Positions 1 to 7,781 of a stretch of 22,143 nucleotides of DNA are shown in pieces. Each line of letters begins with the position of its first letter. Position 1 is the stretch's first letter. Under the pieces are notes generated by a model, which was given only the letters and a program-made list of their open reading frames with translations, did no database searches and had not been told where the DNA came from. Origin of the DNA: CAZHJA01 sp964532865 (GTDB taxonomy: Bacteria > Patescibacteriota > Microgenomatia > UBA1406 > GWC2-37-13). The position numbers were made by a program, and so were the translations under genes. The stretch covers positions 1-22,143 of the forward strand of contig CAZHJA010000009.1 of NCBI GenBank assembly GCA_964532865.1, given 5' to 3'.

Positions 1-393
1 CTGCCAATAAATCTAAAAACTAAATCTATATACCTATGCCACCATAAAAAAGCAAATGATTGGATACCTCCTGGAGGACATATTGAAAAAGGCGAAAAAC
101 CAATAGATACAGTAAAGCGGGAATTTAATGAAGAATTAGGTTATATATTAACCGATGAGAAAGTTGAATTTATGAATCTATCAATTACAAAAATTAATAA
201 TCCTAAACTAAAATGCAAAATTCATTATGATTTATGGTTTTTGGTTCATATTAATAAGATTAATTTCAAATTCTGCAAAAGAGAATTTTATACTGCTTCA
301 TGGATAGATATTAATCAAGCTCTAAAGAAAATTAGGCAAAAAAACAGAATAGATATTGAAAAGCTTAAATACATATATACAAATCTTTTTTGA
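1..393 (+). CDS. Nudix hydrolase, 5'-truncated by window edge
   Basis: The reading frame is open from base 1, so the start lies upstream of the window. About 130 residues are visible, ending at TGA 391-393. A complete Nudix box is present at codons 26-48: GGHIEKGE, seven residues, then REFNEELGY, matching G-x5-E-x7-RE-U-x-EE-x-G-U. This motif binds the divalent metal and cleaves a nucleoside diphosphate linked to another moiety. The preceding residues (KANDWIPPGG) resemble the usual W-x-hP-GG lead-in. The substrate cannot be told from the box; nucleotide-pool cleaning, cap-like or ADP-ribose substrates are all possible. The next gene on the same strand starts 22 bases downstream but has its own -10 element. 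Confidence 0.88.
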   Translation: MPINLKTKSIYLCHHKKANDWIPPGGHIEKGEKPIDTVKREFNEELGYILTDEKVEFMNLSITKINNPKLKCKIHYDLWFLVHINKINFKFCKREFYTASWIDINQALKKIRQKNRIDIEKLKYIYTNLF

Positions 394-402
394 TATATTC
401 GA

Positions 403-408
403 TATAAT
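403..408 (+). promoter_or_regulatory. -10 element (TATAAT) of the cca-type gene
   Basis: A perfect TATAAT lies between the Nudix stop and ATG 416, ending 7 bases before the ATG. No convincing -35 hexamer is visible at 16-18 bp. Transcription starting about 7 bases past the hexamer would begin at or next to the A of the ATG, giving a leaderless mRNA. The same geometry recurs at other cluster heads in the window. Confidence 0.6.
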
Positions 409-415
409 AATAAAT

Positions 416-1762
416 ATGCTTAATCTTCCAAAATATATTATTGATTTTTTGGGTATTTTTAGGAAAAATAACTTTGAAATATATGTAGTCGGAGGCGCTG
501 TTCGTCATTTAATACTAGAAAAAGAGACTAATAATTGGGATTTTGCATGCAATGCAAAGCCTGATGAAATATTAAAATTATTTCCAGATGCTTACTATAA
601 CAACAAATACGGAACAGTTACTATTCCTGTTGAAATAAAAAAAGAGAGAAAACTATTATTTGAAGTCACTCCTTATAGAAAAGAGTCTGGTTATAAAAAT
701 TATCGTCATCCAGAAAAAATTGAATGGGCAGATACAATACAAGAAGATCTTGCAAGAAGAGACTTTACAATAAATGCTATGGCTTATGATGGACATCATA
801 TTATTGATCCATATAATGGAAAGCATGATTTAGAAAAAAAACTTATTGTTGCTGTTGGAGATCCAGATAAAAGATTTTCAGAAGACGCACTACGTCTAAT
901 GAGAGGAATAAGACAAGCTTCACAAATGGGGTTTCTTATTGAAGAAAAAACAAAAAACTCAATTAAAAAAAATGCCGAGCTCATTAAAAACATATCATGG
1001 GAAAGAATAAGAGATGAATTAATGAAAATAATAGAATCTGATAGTTCATCAGAAGGAATACTTTTTTTAAAAAATTCTGGATTATTAAAATATATTCTTC
1101 CAGAACTTGATGCATGCTTTGCAGTTCCTCAAGTAAGCCCAGAAAGACATCATATATATGATGTTGGAACACATTCAATTATGTCTCTTAAATACTGCCC
1201 TTCAAAAGATCAAATAACACGTCTTGCTACACTTTTGCATGATATTGGAAAAGTAGAAACATATAGAAAAGATGAGAAAACAAAAATTATTACTTTTTAT
1301 AACCATGAAGTTGTAGGAACAAAACTTGTTCAAGAAATTACTAATAGATTAAGACTGTCAAATAAACAAAAAAAACAATTAATCACTCTTGTAAAATATC
1401 ATCAATTTACAATTACAGAGCTTCAAACAGATAAAGCAGTAAGAAGGTTTATAAAACAAGTAGGTAAAGAAAACATCCAACATATGCTGGACTTGAGAGT
1501 CGGAGATAGAATAGGCGGTGGGGCAAAACCAAGTTCATGGAGATTTGAACTTTTCAAAAAAAGAATTATTGAAGTTCAAAAAGAACCGTTTAAAATATCA
1601 GATCTTAAGATAAGTGGAAGTGATGTAATGAAAATACTCAAATTAAAACAAGGGCCTAAAATTGGAAAAATACTAAAACAAATCTTTGAAGAAGTAATAG
1701 AAGGAAAAATTAAAAATGAAAGAGAAATACTGTTAGATAAAATTAATTCTTTTTTAAACTAA
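416..1762 (+). CDS. CCA-adding-type tRNA nucleotidyltransferase with HD domain; altered catalytic motif A
   Basis: 448 residues, class II tRNA nucleotidyltransferase/poly(A) polymerase family, whose CCA-adding members build the 3' CCA end of tRNAs. Visible in order: the head-domain motif VVGGAVRH (residues 24-31), the RRDFTINAMAY motif, the FSEDALRLMRGIR segment, the ERIRDEL segment, and a C-terminal HD domain with LLHDIGK. Length is normal for HD-bearing members. The oddity is motif A. The family's GGxVRD is GGAVRH, and the metal-binding D-x-D is N40-W41-D42 (AAT TGG GAT at 533-541), so one catalytic carboxylate is missing. The enzyme may be inactive, altered, or complemented by another copy elsewhere. 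I chose ATG 416 over the in-frame TTG 356, because the latter overlaps the Nudix gene and the 20 extra residues resemble no family sequence. A TATAAT sits just upstream and there is no Shine-Dalgarno. Confidence 0.88.
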   Translation: MLNLPKYIIDFLGIFRKNNFEIYVVGGAVRHLILEKETNNWDFACNAKPDEILKLFPDAYYNNKYGTVTIPVEIKKERKLLFEVTPYRKESGYKNYRHPEKIEWADTIQEDLARRDFTINAMAYDGHHIIDPYNGKHDLEKKLIVAVGDPDKRFSEDALRLMRGIRQASQMGFLIEEKTKNSIKKNAELIKNISWERIRDELMKIIESDSSSEGILFLKNSGLLKYILPELDACFAVPQVSPERHHIYDVGTHSIMSLKYCPSKDQITRLATLLHDIGKVETYRKDEKTKIITFYNHEVVGTKLVQEITNRLRLSNKQKKQLITLVKYHQFTITELQTDKAVRRFIKQVGKENIQHMLDLRVGDRIGGGAKPSSWRFELFKKRIIEVQKEPFKISDLKISGSDVMKILKLKQGPKIGKILKQIFEEVIEGKIKNEREILLDKINSFLN

Positions 1763-1768
1763 TAAAAA

Positions 1769-2596
1769 TCATACAGGATTACTTAATAAGATCCTCTCAA
1801 CATCGTCTATTCTTTCGTATATCTCTTTATTATCAGGCGTCTTTTCAAGAAGATAAAATGAAATCTTGCTTTTTTCAATAATATCTCTTGCATTATTTTT
1901 TGTGACTTTTCTATTTTCCGTCATCCTATAATACTCAATTATCCCCTCTCTTAATGAATTTTTTACTTTTTGATTTTCATGCTTGTATAAATATTGCTTT
2001 AAAAATAATTTAATATCTTTTGATTTAATTGGATTGTTAAGTTTAATTAACTCTATAACCTCAGAATTAGTATTTGGTATTGGATAAAATTTCTGCTTTT
2101 CAATTTCAAAAAGAATATTTGCTTTAAAAAATGAGCTGAATATTGGATTTATTTTAATTTTATAAACAAATCTTTTAGGAAGAACCAATATGCACTTGTC
2201 ATATTCATAAAATGTAAGCTTGTGAAGAATTGGTTCACATAAGGAATATGGTAAACTAGAAATTATTTTATTAAATCCACCTTTTTTTCTGTATTTTCCT
2301 TTAAAGCCTGAATAGTCTAAGATGTTTCTATAATACACCTCTACATTACTAGGCATCTTTTCAAGAAAAGGCTTAAACTGTTTATCAATTTCAAATGCAA
2401 TTACTTTGCCTGCTTTTTTAGATAATATTTTAGTTATATTTCCAATTCCAGCACCAATTTCCAAAACAATATCATTTTTATTAAGTTCTACAAGACAACA
2501 AATATCATCTATGATTTTGTTGTCAATAAGAAAAACTTGGTCTTTGTTTACATCAAGAATAATATTTTTATCTTTTAGTACTTTTTCAATATTCAT
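1769..2596 (-). CDS. KsgA/Dim1/Erm-family rRNA adenine dimethyltransferase-like protein
   Basis: 275 residues. The family dimethylates adenines, for KsgA the two adjacent adenines near the 3' end of 16S rRNA, using S-adenosylmethionine. Visible: the SAM-binding motif VLEIGAGIGNIT (residues 44-55), the acidic FEID strand end (68-71), an ILD segment (92-94), and the motif IV region SSLPYSLCEPIL (113-124). A FYPIPNTNSEVIEL stretch matches the family's FxPxPxVxSxVxxL. Motif IV is normally NLPY; here the catalytic Asn position is Ser114 (AGT). Some N6-adenine methyltransferases do use Ser there, so activity is uncertain rather than excluded. The C-terminal helical domain is basic and diverged. The gene ends 6 bases from the convergent cca-type gene and has its own promoter-like element. 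It is probably the ksgA orthologue but I leave the symbol off because of the motif change. Confidence 0.75.
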   Translation of the reverse strand: MNIEKVLKDKNIILDVNKDQVFLIDNKIIDDICCLVELNKNDIVLEIGAGIGNITKILSKKAGKVIAFEIDKQFKPFLEKMPSNVEVYYRNILDYSGFKGKYRKKGGFNKIISSLPYSLCEPILHKLTFYEYDKCILVLPKRFVYKIKINPIFSSFFKANILFEIEKQKFYPIPNTNSEVIELIKLNNPIKSKDIKLFLKQYLYKHENQKVKNSLREGIIEYYRMTENRKVTKNNARDIIEKSKISFYLLEKTPDNKEIYERIDDVERILLSNPV

Positions 2597-2604
2597 CCAT
2601 GTTT

Positions 2605-2632
2605 ATTTTATCACAGGGGAAAATTAAGCCAA
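2605..2632 (-). promoter_or_regulatory. Promoter of the KsgA-like gene
   Basis: On the minus strand: TTGGCT (2632-2627), a 16-bp spacer, then TAAAAT (2610-2605) preceded by TGA, which fits an extended -10. The hexamer ends 8 bases before ATG 2596, so the predicted leader is only 0-2 bases. Read by eye. Confidence 0.45.
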
Positions 2633-2656
2633 GAAATCTAGCTAAAAGCGTTACTG

Positions 2657-3265
2657 TTAAATAATTGATTTTTCCATTTCAATACTGCTTTCTTCTCCGT
2701 GTCCAGGATATATTATTGTATTTTTAGGAAGTTTTAATAGTTTTTTTAATGATGTCTTAAGATCATGATAGCTGCAATATGAAAAATCATATCTTCCAAT
2801 GCCTTGTTTAAATAATGTGTCTCCTGTAAAAACAAGGCTTTCTTTTTTGAAATAAAAACAACAGCCTCCTGGAGTATGTCCTGGAGTTTTCATTACTTTA
2901 AATTCAAAATCTTTAATTTTCATATTGCCTTTCTTTAAATATTTAATATTTTTTGGAGAAATTGCGTTTGGACTGAATCCTAAAAAATATTTATGTGTTT
3001 TATTTATTTTTTTTAATAAAAAGGTATCTTTTTTAAAAATATATAAAGGAATATTAAAACTCATTTGAAGCTCCCCTACTGCAACAACATGATCAAAGTG
3101 CCCATGTGTTGCTAAAATTGCCAATGGCTTTAACTTCTTTACTTGAAGCTCTTCTAAAATAAATGAGGCTTCATCTGCAGGGTCAATTATCAAGCAGGAA
3201 TTATTTTTCTCCAAAATATAGCAATTTGTATTAAGCTGTCCTAATGAATATTTAGTTATTTTCAT
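2657..3265 (-). CDS. MBL-fold metallohydrolase, glyoxalase II-like
   Basis: 202 residues. The metallo-beta-lactamase fold binds two metals. Visible ligands: THGHFDH (H54, H56, D58, H59), H130 in TPGHTPGG, D149 in FTGDTLF, and H189 in YPGHGEE. The short length (no C-terminal glyoxalase II helical domain) and the TPGHTPGGCC/YPGHG motifs match the YcbL/hydroxyacylglutathione-hydrolase-like subgroup, which hydrolyses thioesters; the actual substrate is unknown. The gene begins directly after the secF stop (TAG immediately followed by ATG) and is last in the operon, so it is very likely cotranscribed with secDF. No signal peptide is visible, so it should be cytoplasmic. Confidence 0.88.
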   Translation of the reverse strand: MKITKYSLGQLNTNCYILEKNNSCLIIDPADEASFILEELQVKKLKPLAILATHGHFDHVVAVGELQMSFNIPLYIFKKDTFLLKKINKTHKYFLGFSPNAISPKNIKYLKKGNMKIKDFEFKVMKTPGHTPGGCCFYFKKESLVFTGDTLFKQGIGRYDFSYCSYHDLKTSLKKLLKLPKNTIIYPGHGEESSIEMEKSII

Positions 3266-4132
3266 CTATTTCTTTTTTCTTTTTTCAAACCAAACAAGAA
3301 TAGGAGTTGCTACAAAAGGAGAAGAATAAGTTCCTGTTAATGTACCTATAAGAAGTGCAATAATAAAAAAGCGAATAGTTGAACCTCCAAGAAGAATTAG
3401 GGCTAGCAGCATAAATACTATTGTCATGGAATTGTTAATTGATCTTACCATAGTTTCTGTCAAAGCCTTATTTGCATAATATTGAGCATCATTCTTTCCC
3501 TCATATTTTTTGTATTCTCTAATTTTGTCAAAAATAACAATAGTGTCATGGATTGAAAAAGACATTGTTGTTAAAAGCGCAGTAACTAGCATTATATCAA
3601 CCTGTGCATGAAAAAAATGTGAAATAAGAGAATATACTCCAATAACAACTAAAAAATCATGAAACATGGCAATTATTGCAGCGATAGCGAAATTAAAATT
3701 TTTAAAAGCAAAACTCATATAAATTAGTATGCCTATTACTGCCAAAAATGAAGCAATTATTGTTTTTCTAACTGTTTCTTTACCAAGAGTTGGACCTACG
3801 GTTTCAGATCTAAGAACATTAATTTTTACGCTTAAGTTTTTTTCTAAGCTTTTCTTAACTTCCTGTTCTTTTTTATCACTTATTGCTTTTGTTCTTATAC
3901 TTATAACCTTACCTTTCTTTGATAAATCAATTATCTCTATAGATTCTTGGGAAAGAGTCTCTTTTACTTTATTGAGTTTTACGTCTTTGTCTAATAAATA
4001 CTGTAAGTTTGTTCCTCCAACAAAATCAATAGAATACGAATAGCCCCATTTTATAATAGAAAATAATCCTATACCTATCACAATACTAGATATTAAAATA
4101 TACAGCCATTTATATTTTAAAAAGTTAATCAT
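3266..4132 (-). CDS. secF: Protein translocase subunit SecF
   Basis: 288 residues. SecF forms with SecD the proton-driven accessory complex of the Sec translocon that pulls secreted proteins across the membrane. An N-terminal membrane segment (about residues 10-28) is followed by SIDFVGGTNLQYLL, the family's DFxGG motif, and a small extracytoplasmic domain. Next come VGPTLGKE and a block of five hydrophobic segments, with SFSIHDTIVIFDKIRE in the fourth, the usual D-T-x-V-x-x-D-R site with K in place of R. The start ATG overlaps the secD stop by four bases (ATGA), so translation is probably coupled. Length is normal. Confidence 0.96.
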   Translation of the reverse strand: MINFLKYKWLYILISSIVIGIGLFSIIKWGYSYSIDFVGGTNLQYLLDKDVKLNKVKETLSQESIEIIDLSKKGKVISIRTKAISDKKEQEVKKSLEKNLSVKINVLRSETVGPTLGKETVRKTIIASFLAVIGILIYMSFAFKNFNFAIAAIIAMFHDFLVVIGVYSLISHFFHAQVDIMLVTALLTTMSFSIHDTIVIFDKIREYKKYEGKNDAQYYANKALTETMVRSINNSMTIVFMLLALILLGGSTIRFFIIALLIGTLTGTYSSPFVATPILVWFEKRKKK

Positions 4133-5451
4133 TTTTTTAAAAATATATCAATTAATCTTCTTGTAATAACTATTCCTGTAAATAAACTTGTTGTAACACC
4201 TATAGCTAAAGTTAATGCAAATCCTCTTATCATCCCAAATTGAGGTAAAAATTCCCAGTTTAAAGGATTAAATAATATAAATGCTACAACAAGAGTTGTA
4301 ATATTTGCGTCTTTTATTGCATCAATAGCGCGCCCAAATCCAAGCATTACTGCAATGTTAAATTCTTTTCCTTTTCTAAGCTCTTCTTTTATTCTTTCAA
4401 ATATCAAAATATTTGAGTCAACTGCCATACCTATTGATAAAATAAATCCAGCTATACCAGGAAGAGTAAGAACAACTGGAATTATTCTAAATATAGCAAA
4501 AGTAATAAGACCGTAAATAACAAGAGCCATAGCGGCTATTATTCCAAATTTGCCATAAAAAGCTATCATAAACAAAAGAACCATAATAAGACCTATAAGT
4601 CCTGCATATACGCTTTTTCTAACTTCTTCTGCTCCAAGGGTAGGTCCGATATTCTTTTGCTCAATTAGCTTAATAGGCAAAGGAAGAGCTCCAGAATTAA
4701 TTGCTATTGCAAGTTTTTTTGCTTCATCAACTGTAAAGCTTCCAGTAATAACTGCATCCCCTTCCAAAATCTCTTGCTGTACGGTTGGGGCTGAAATTAA
4801 AAAGTTATCAATAAATATACCTACTGGTTTATTTATGTTTCTTTTTGTAATTACTGCAAAAAGTTCAGCTCCTTTATTTGTAAAGTTTAAAGCAACCTGT
4901 GGACTACCGGTATTACTATCAAATGTAACGCTTGCTTTTTTAATATGTCTTCCACTTAAGTCTGTTTCTTTTGTAAGTCTTGCAAAAATTGGCTCTGATG
5001 TAGCAATTTTAGCTTGGCTAGTGGCTTCTTCTTTAAATGTAAGTTCAGCTGTCTGTCCAATTAATTTTATTGCATCTGATACATTATCAATTCCTGGCAA
5101 ATCTACACTTATTCTATACTTATCTCCTGATTTTAAAGTCTGAACTACAGGTTCAGAAACTCCATAGAAATTAACTCTTTGCTCAATAATATTTCGGGCA
5201 GATTCTAATGCGTCTTGCAAATCTTCTTTTTTTACCTTGGAGATATCTGTTTCAAAAACAAGATGACTTCCTCCTTTTAAATCAAGCCCTAACTTTGTAG
5301 TAAACTCTTTCTTAATCCTATATTTGCCTATTTGTTTATCAATAGATGGTGGATTAATTGTAGTGTTAAATACTTTTAAATTTTCAGGAAGATCTATCCA
5401 AACAATTAAAAGAAAGAGTAAACATGGAATAATAATTTTAAGAATTTTCAT
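4129..5451 (-). CDS. secD: Protein translocase subunit SecD
   Basis: 440 residues, the short form of SecD. An N-terminal membrane segment (about 3-20) is followed by LGLDLKGGSHLVFE (the family DLKGG motif), then the extracytoplasmic P1-type region with RVNFYGVSEPVVQ and DLPGI. The conserved NIGPTLGAEEVRKS motif leads into the C-terminal membrane block, with IGMAVDSNILIFERIKEEL carrying the essential membrane Asp. The protein works with SecF, encoded next, in post-SecYEG translocation. Its start overlaps the stop of the HTH/nucleotidyltransferase-like gene by ATGA. No Shine-Dalgarno precedes the start, as expected if ribosomes reinitiate from the upstream gene. Confidence 0.96.
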   Translation of the reverse strand: MKILKIIIPCLLFLLIVWIDLPENLKVFNTTINPPSIDKQIGKYRIKKEFTTKLGLDLKGGSHLVFETDISKVKKEDLQDALESARNIIEQRVNFYGVSEPVVQTLKSGDKYRISVDLPGIDNVSDAIKLIGQTAELTFKEEATSQAKIATSEPIFARLTKETDLSGRHIKKASVTFDSNTGSPQVALNFTNKGAELFAVITKRNINKPVGIFIDNFLISAPTVQQEILEGDAVITGSFTVDEAKKLAIAINSGALPLPIKLIEQKNIGPTLGAEEVRKSVYAGLIGLIMVLLFMIAFYGKFGIIAAMALVIYGLITFAIFRIIPVVLTLPGIAGFILSIGMAVDSNILIFERIKEELRKGKEFNIAVMLGFGRAIDAIKDANITTLVVAFILFNPLNWEFLPQFGMIRGFALTLAIGVTTSLFTGIVITRRLIDIFLKK

Positions 5452-6023
5452 TTTAAAAGTTCTTGTTCAGAACCAACAAGCATAATTTTTGGCTGCTTTA
5501 AGAATCTCCATATAAAAGGATCATTGTTCTTTTTACGGAAATTAAACTCTTCAATTTTCATAATAGTATAATTAACTTCCTTTCCAAATTCTTTTTCAAT
5601 TTTTGAAACAATACTTACAGCTTCAGGAACTACTATTGTGCCTACAAATAAAAAATAGATTTCATCTTCTTTTATCATAATCTTTTTAGCATACTTCATA
5701 GACAAAGTAATAAATTTAACTTTGCCTAATTTTGACATATTTTTATATATCAAGCTTGCCAAACTATTTGTTTTTGCAAAAATTCTTAAAAATTCGTCAA
5801 AAAAAATATAGTTTTTATTTAAAGTATAAAAGACTTTATTTAGTCTTCTTTCTTTATGAAGAACTTTTTCTTTAAAAAGAATATCAAGCTCTCGCTTTAC
5901 GGAGTTTACTTCTTCACTTACCTCTCTTACAATTTTTCTTAAATAATAGCTATTTGCAGGATTATGAAAAAATAATTCAAGTATCTTTCTTCTTGCTTTT
6001 GATGGAATAATCCTTTCTAACAT
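5448..6023 (-). CDS. Winged-helix protein with catalytically degenerate nucleotidyltransferase-like domain
   Basis: 191 residues from ATG 6023. The N-terminal part (about 1-75) reads as a winged-helix DNA-binding domain: SKARRKILELFFHNP, a YYLRKIVREV recognition-helix region, and a KVFYTLNKNY wing. The C-terminal part (about 100-190) has the outline of the MNT-type nucleotidyltransferase fused to such domains in many archaea and CPR bacteria, including the EINxxxxxxEEF-like EVNYTIMKIEEF and the terminal PKIMLVG. The catalytic residues are gone: GS-x-A-x-G is LSMKYAK, and the DxD strand (SDIDLxxxG) is D-E-I-Y-F-L-F-V-G (120-128). It is probably a regulator or binding protein rather than an enzyme; the target is unknown. 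A TTG at 6053 would add 10 residues but overlap the DUF3048 gene; I prefer the ATG, 19 bases past that gene's stop. The gene overlaps secD by ATGA. Confidence 0.7.
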   Translation of the reverse strand: MLERIIPSKARRKILELFFHNPANSYYLRKIVREVSEEVNSVKRELDILFKEKVLHKERRLNKVFYTLNKNYIFFDEFLRIFAKTNSLASLIYKNMSKLGKVKFITLSMKYAKKIMIKEDEIYFLFVGTIVVPEAVSIVSKIEKEFGKEVNYTIMKIEEFNFRKKNNDPFIWRFLKQPKIMLVGSEQELLK

Positions 6024-6042
6024 ATCATTTTTTAGTAATATT

Positions 6043-7242
6043 TTAGTAATCAACCTTATTCCCTACAGGTAGTATTTCTACAAAAACCTGCCCTCTTACC
6101 ATCTCGATTTCTTTATTGCCTTCATCATAAAATCTTAAGTTATCTTCTGCCTCAAGCTTTTTCCAAGTAACTTCAATTGCTTTTCCGTTTTGAAATACTA
6201 ATCCGTCTCCGCTGCCTATTATATCATACAAAATATGCCCCCCCGGATAACCATCATTAGCTTGAGATTCATCGGCAAAGATAATAATTATATTTTTAGA
6301 CTCTAATGGTTTGCTAGTATTTTTATCAATATGTAATTCTCCTCCATTTGTCCGAACATATGAATTTGTTTCCTTGTTATAATTCCATTCAACTGCAAAA
6401 TCAGATTCAAATACATTCCAAAACCCCAAATTAATCTTTTCTACATCACCACGCTTACTTGTTTTTGCATCATCCTGAAATTTCCAAGGCGTAAAATTTG
6501 CATTCCATTTTTTTCCATCTTCATCTACATTAGTTAAGTTTCTCTTTTCCGCAGCATATTTCCAAAGCTTTGCGGTTGAAGAATATACAGTATGCTCTGT
6601 AACTCTTCCAGGCAATCTTTCATAATCACGCCAATAATATGGAAATGGAACGCCAAATTGATTTAAGTCGCAATAGGCATCCCATCCAAGGTCTCTTATT
6701 TCTCCTAATGCATCAGCTTTTGCTCCATTTTTACATCCTGAACCTGTTTCTTCATTACAGTTTGCCCCTCCAACATGAGCATATAAAGGATAATCACCAT
6801 AACCTTGTAGTAATCTAACAAAATATATCCTTGCTGAACGAACAGGCCCTATATATTTTGCATCTTTACAGTAATACATTGCAAGAAATCTTGTTACCCC
6901 TCCTTCTGCAACTGCCTCATATATTACATCAGCTGAAGACAATCCAGATTGAGGTCTTGCGTCCATATGATTTTCTATCATAACACCCAATGGCCTTTTT
7001 GTTTCCCATTTTTTCTTTTGGCTTTTAGTGAGCATTTCTCCATTTATTGGACAGGCTTCGGTTTTTGCTTCATTTGAAATATCTCCATTTTGCATATCCT
7101 CATCTGAACCAGGCGCCTTATACTTAGATAAAGGAGAAACTAACACACCTATTCCTTTTGAAGAAAAAAAAGAATATGAAGCAAATCCTGATAAAAGAAA
7201 TATTATTACACAAACTAACAATGCAATTCTTTTTGGTATCAT
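6043..7242 (-). CDS. DUF3048 (YerB-like) membrane-anchored protein
   Basis: 399 residues. The N-terminus (residues 4-26) is a hydrophobic anchor or uncleaved signal with basic flank and no lipobox Cys. The rest should lie outside the membrane. The DUF3048 signature is clear: RPLGVMIENH (83-92), ARPQSGLSSADVIYEAVAEGGVTRFLAMYY (95-124), and IGPVRSARIYFV. Several cysteines (NCNEETGSGCKN; AYCDL) might form disulfides outside the cell. YerB of Bacillus is a lipoprotein of unknown function, so the role here is open; a cell-surface job is an inference from topology. It is the first gene of the operon leading into secDF, with a well-formed promoter just upstream, so its expression is probably tied to the export machinery. 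Confidence 0.9.
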   Translation of the reverse strand: MIPKRIALLVCVIIFLLSGFASYSFFSSKGIGVLVSPLSKYKAPGSDEDMQNGDISNEAKTEACPINGEMLTKSQKKKWETKRPLGVMIENHMDARPQSGLSSADVIYEAVAEGGVTRFLAMYYCKDAKYIGPVRSARIYFVRLLQGYGDYPLYAHVGGANCNEETGSGCKNGAKADALGEIRDLGWDAYCDLNQFGVPFPYYWRDYERLPGRVTEHTVYSSTAKLWKYAAEKRNLTNVDEDGKKWNANFTPWKFQDDAKTSKRGDVEKINLGFWNVFESDFAVEWNYNKETNSYVRTNGGELHIDKNTSKPLESKNIIIIFADESQANDGYPGGHILYDIIGSGDGLVFQNGKAIEVTWKKLEAEDNLRFYDEGNKEIEMVRGQVFVEILPVGNKVDY

Positions 7243-7247
7243 AAATA

Positions 7248-7276
7248 AATATAAAAATTAATAATTAAGTATACAA
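7248..7276 (-). promoter_or_regulatory. Promoter of the DUF3048-secDF-MBL operon
   Basis: On the minus strand: TTGTAT (7276-7271), a 17-bp spacer, then TATATT (7253-7248). The hexamer ends 5 bases before ATG 7242, so the expected start site falls at the start codon. It occupies almost the whole 38-bp gap after the DUF4446 stop. This is one of the best-formed leaderless-type promoters in the window. Confidence 0.6.
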
Positions 7277-7280
7277 AGGC

Positions 7281-7727
7281 TTAAGTGTTTTGTCTAATAG
7301 CTCTATATTCCTCTTTTGACAATTCAAACTTTTCTCCTTTTCCGTTTTTGACTTTTTTTGCATAAACTCTTATTCCTTCTCTTGTATAAATAAAATTAAG
7401 AACTAAGCCGCTTTTTTCTTCATTAAGTAATGAAACTACAAAACTTTGATCACCGCCCATTCTTTCAAAAGGATTAAATCGAACAAGACCAACATGCTTA
7501 ATATTAAATTTTTCCTTATGCTCAAATTTTTCAAGCTCTTTTCTTATAAGATCAATTTCTTTAAAAGACCTTTCGCCATCTTTTAAAAGCTTTTCCAATA
7601 TTGAATCAATTGTACCTCTTTTAGATTTATAAATAAGCGTTCGATAATGAGCTTGAACCCTAAAAACAATCCATGTTAAAACAATAAGCCATATAAATAT
7701 TATTCCAAGGATTATATACGCTTCCAT
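7281..7727 (-). CDS. DUF4446 family membrane-anchored protein
   Basis: 148 residues. One N-terminal membrane segment (about 4-25, IILGIIFIWLIVLTWIVF) is followed by a helical, probably coiled-coil stretch (about 35-70). Then comes the DUF4446 core: VGLVRFNPFERMGGDQSFVVSLLNEEKSGLVL, a TREGIRVYAK strand, and LSKEEYRAI at the C-terminus. The family is widespread in Firmicutes and CPR but has no established function. The ATG at 7727 is preceded by a near-consensus promoter. The downstream DUF3048 operon has its own promoter, so this gene may be transcribed alone or read through into it. Confidence 0.88.
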   Translation of the reverse strand: MEAYIILGIIFIWLIVLTWIVFRVQAHYRTLIYKSKRGTIDSILEKLLKDGERSFKEIDLIRKELEKFEHKEKFNIKHVGLVRFNPFERMGGDQSFVVSLLNEEKSGLVLNFIYTREGIRVYAKKVKNGKGEKFELSKEEYRAIRQNT

Positions 7728-7736
7728 TTGAACTAC

Positions 7737-7765
7737 ATTGTAACTTCTTTACAAATAACTGTCAA
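7737..7765 (-). promoter_or_regulatory. Promoter of the DUF4446 gene, consensus -35
   Basis: On the minus strand: TTGACA (7765-7760, a perfect -35), a 17-bp spacer, then TACAAT (7742-7737). The hexamer ends 9 bases before ATG 7727, predicting a leader of only 2-3 bases. It lies in the short divergent region shared with the small membrane protein gene on the plus strand. Confidence 0.65.
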
Positions 7766-7781
7766 TATGATAAAAGATGAT

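Noticed and set aside
391..393. Possible recoding of TGA as glycine (genetic code 25)
   Set aside because: TGA ends several well-defined genes at the expected family length (SecD, the nucleotidylyltransferase, the Nudix protein), and glycine sites are encoded by GGN.
356..415. TTG-initiated N-terminal extension of the cca-type gene
   Set aside because: It overlaps the Nudix coding region, adds residues unlike the family, and the TATAAT at 403-408 lies inside it; ATG 416 fits better.
796..1178. Two minus-strand open frames inside the cca-type gene
   Set aside because: They are fully inside a well-conserved gene, show no family features and have no start signals.
7028..7261. Plus-strand open frame across the start of the DUF3048 gene
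   Set aside because: It is antisense to a conserved family protein and covers its promoter; nothing in its sequence looks like a real protein.
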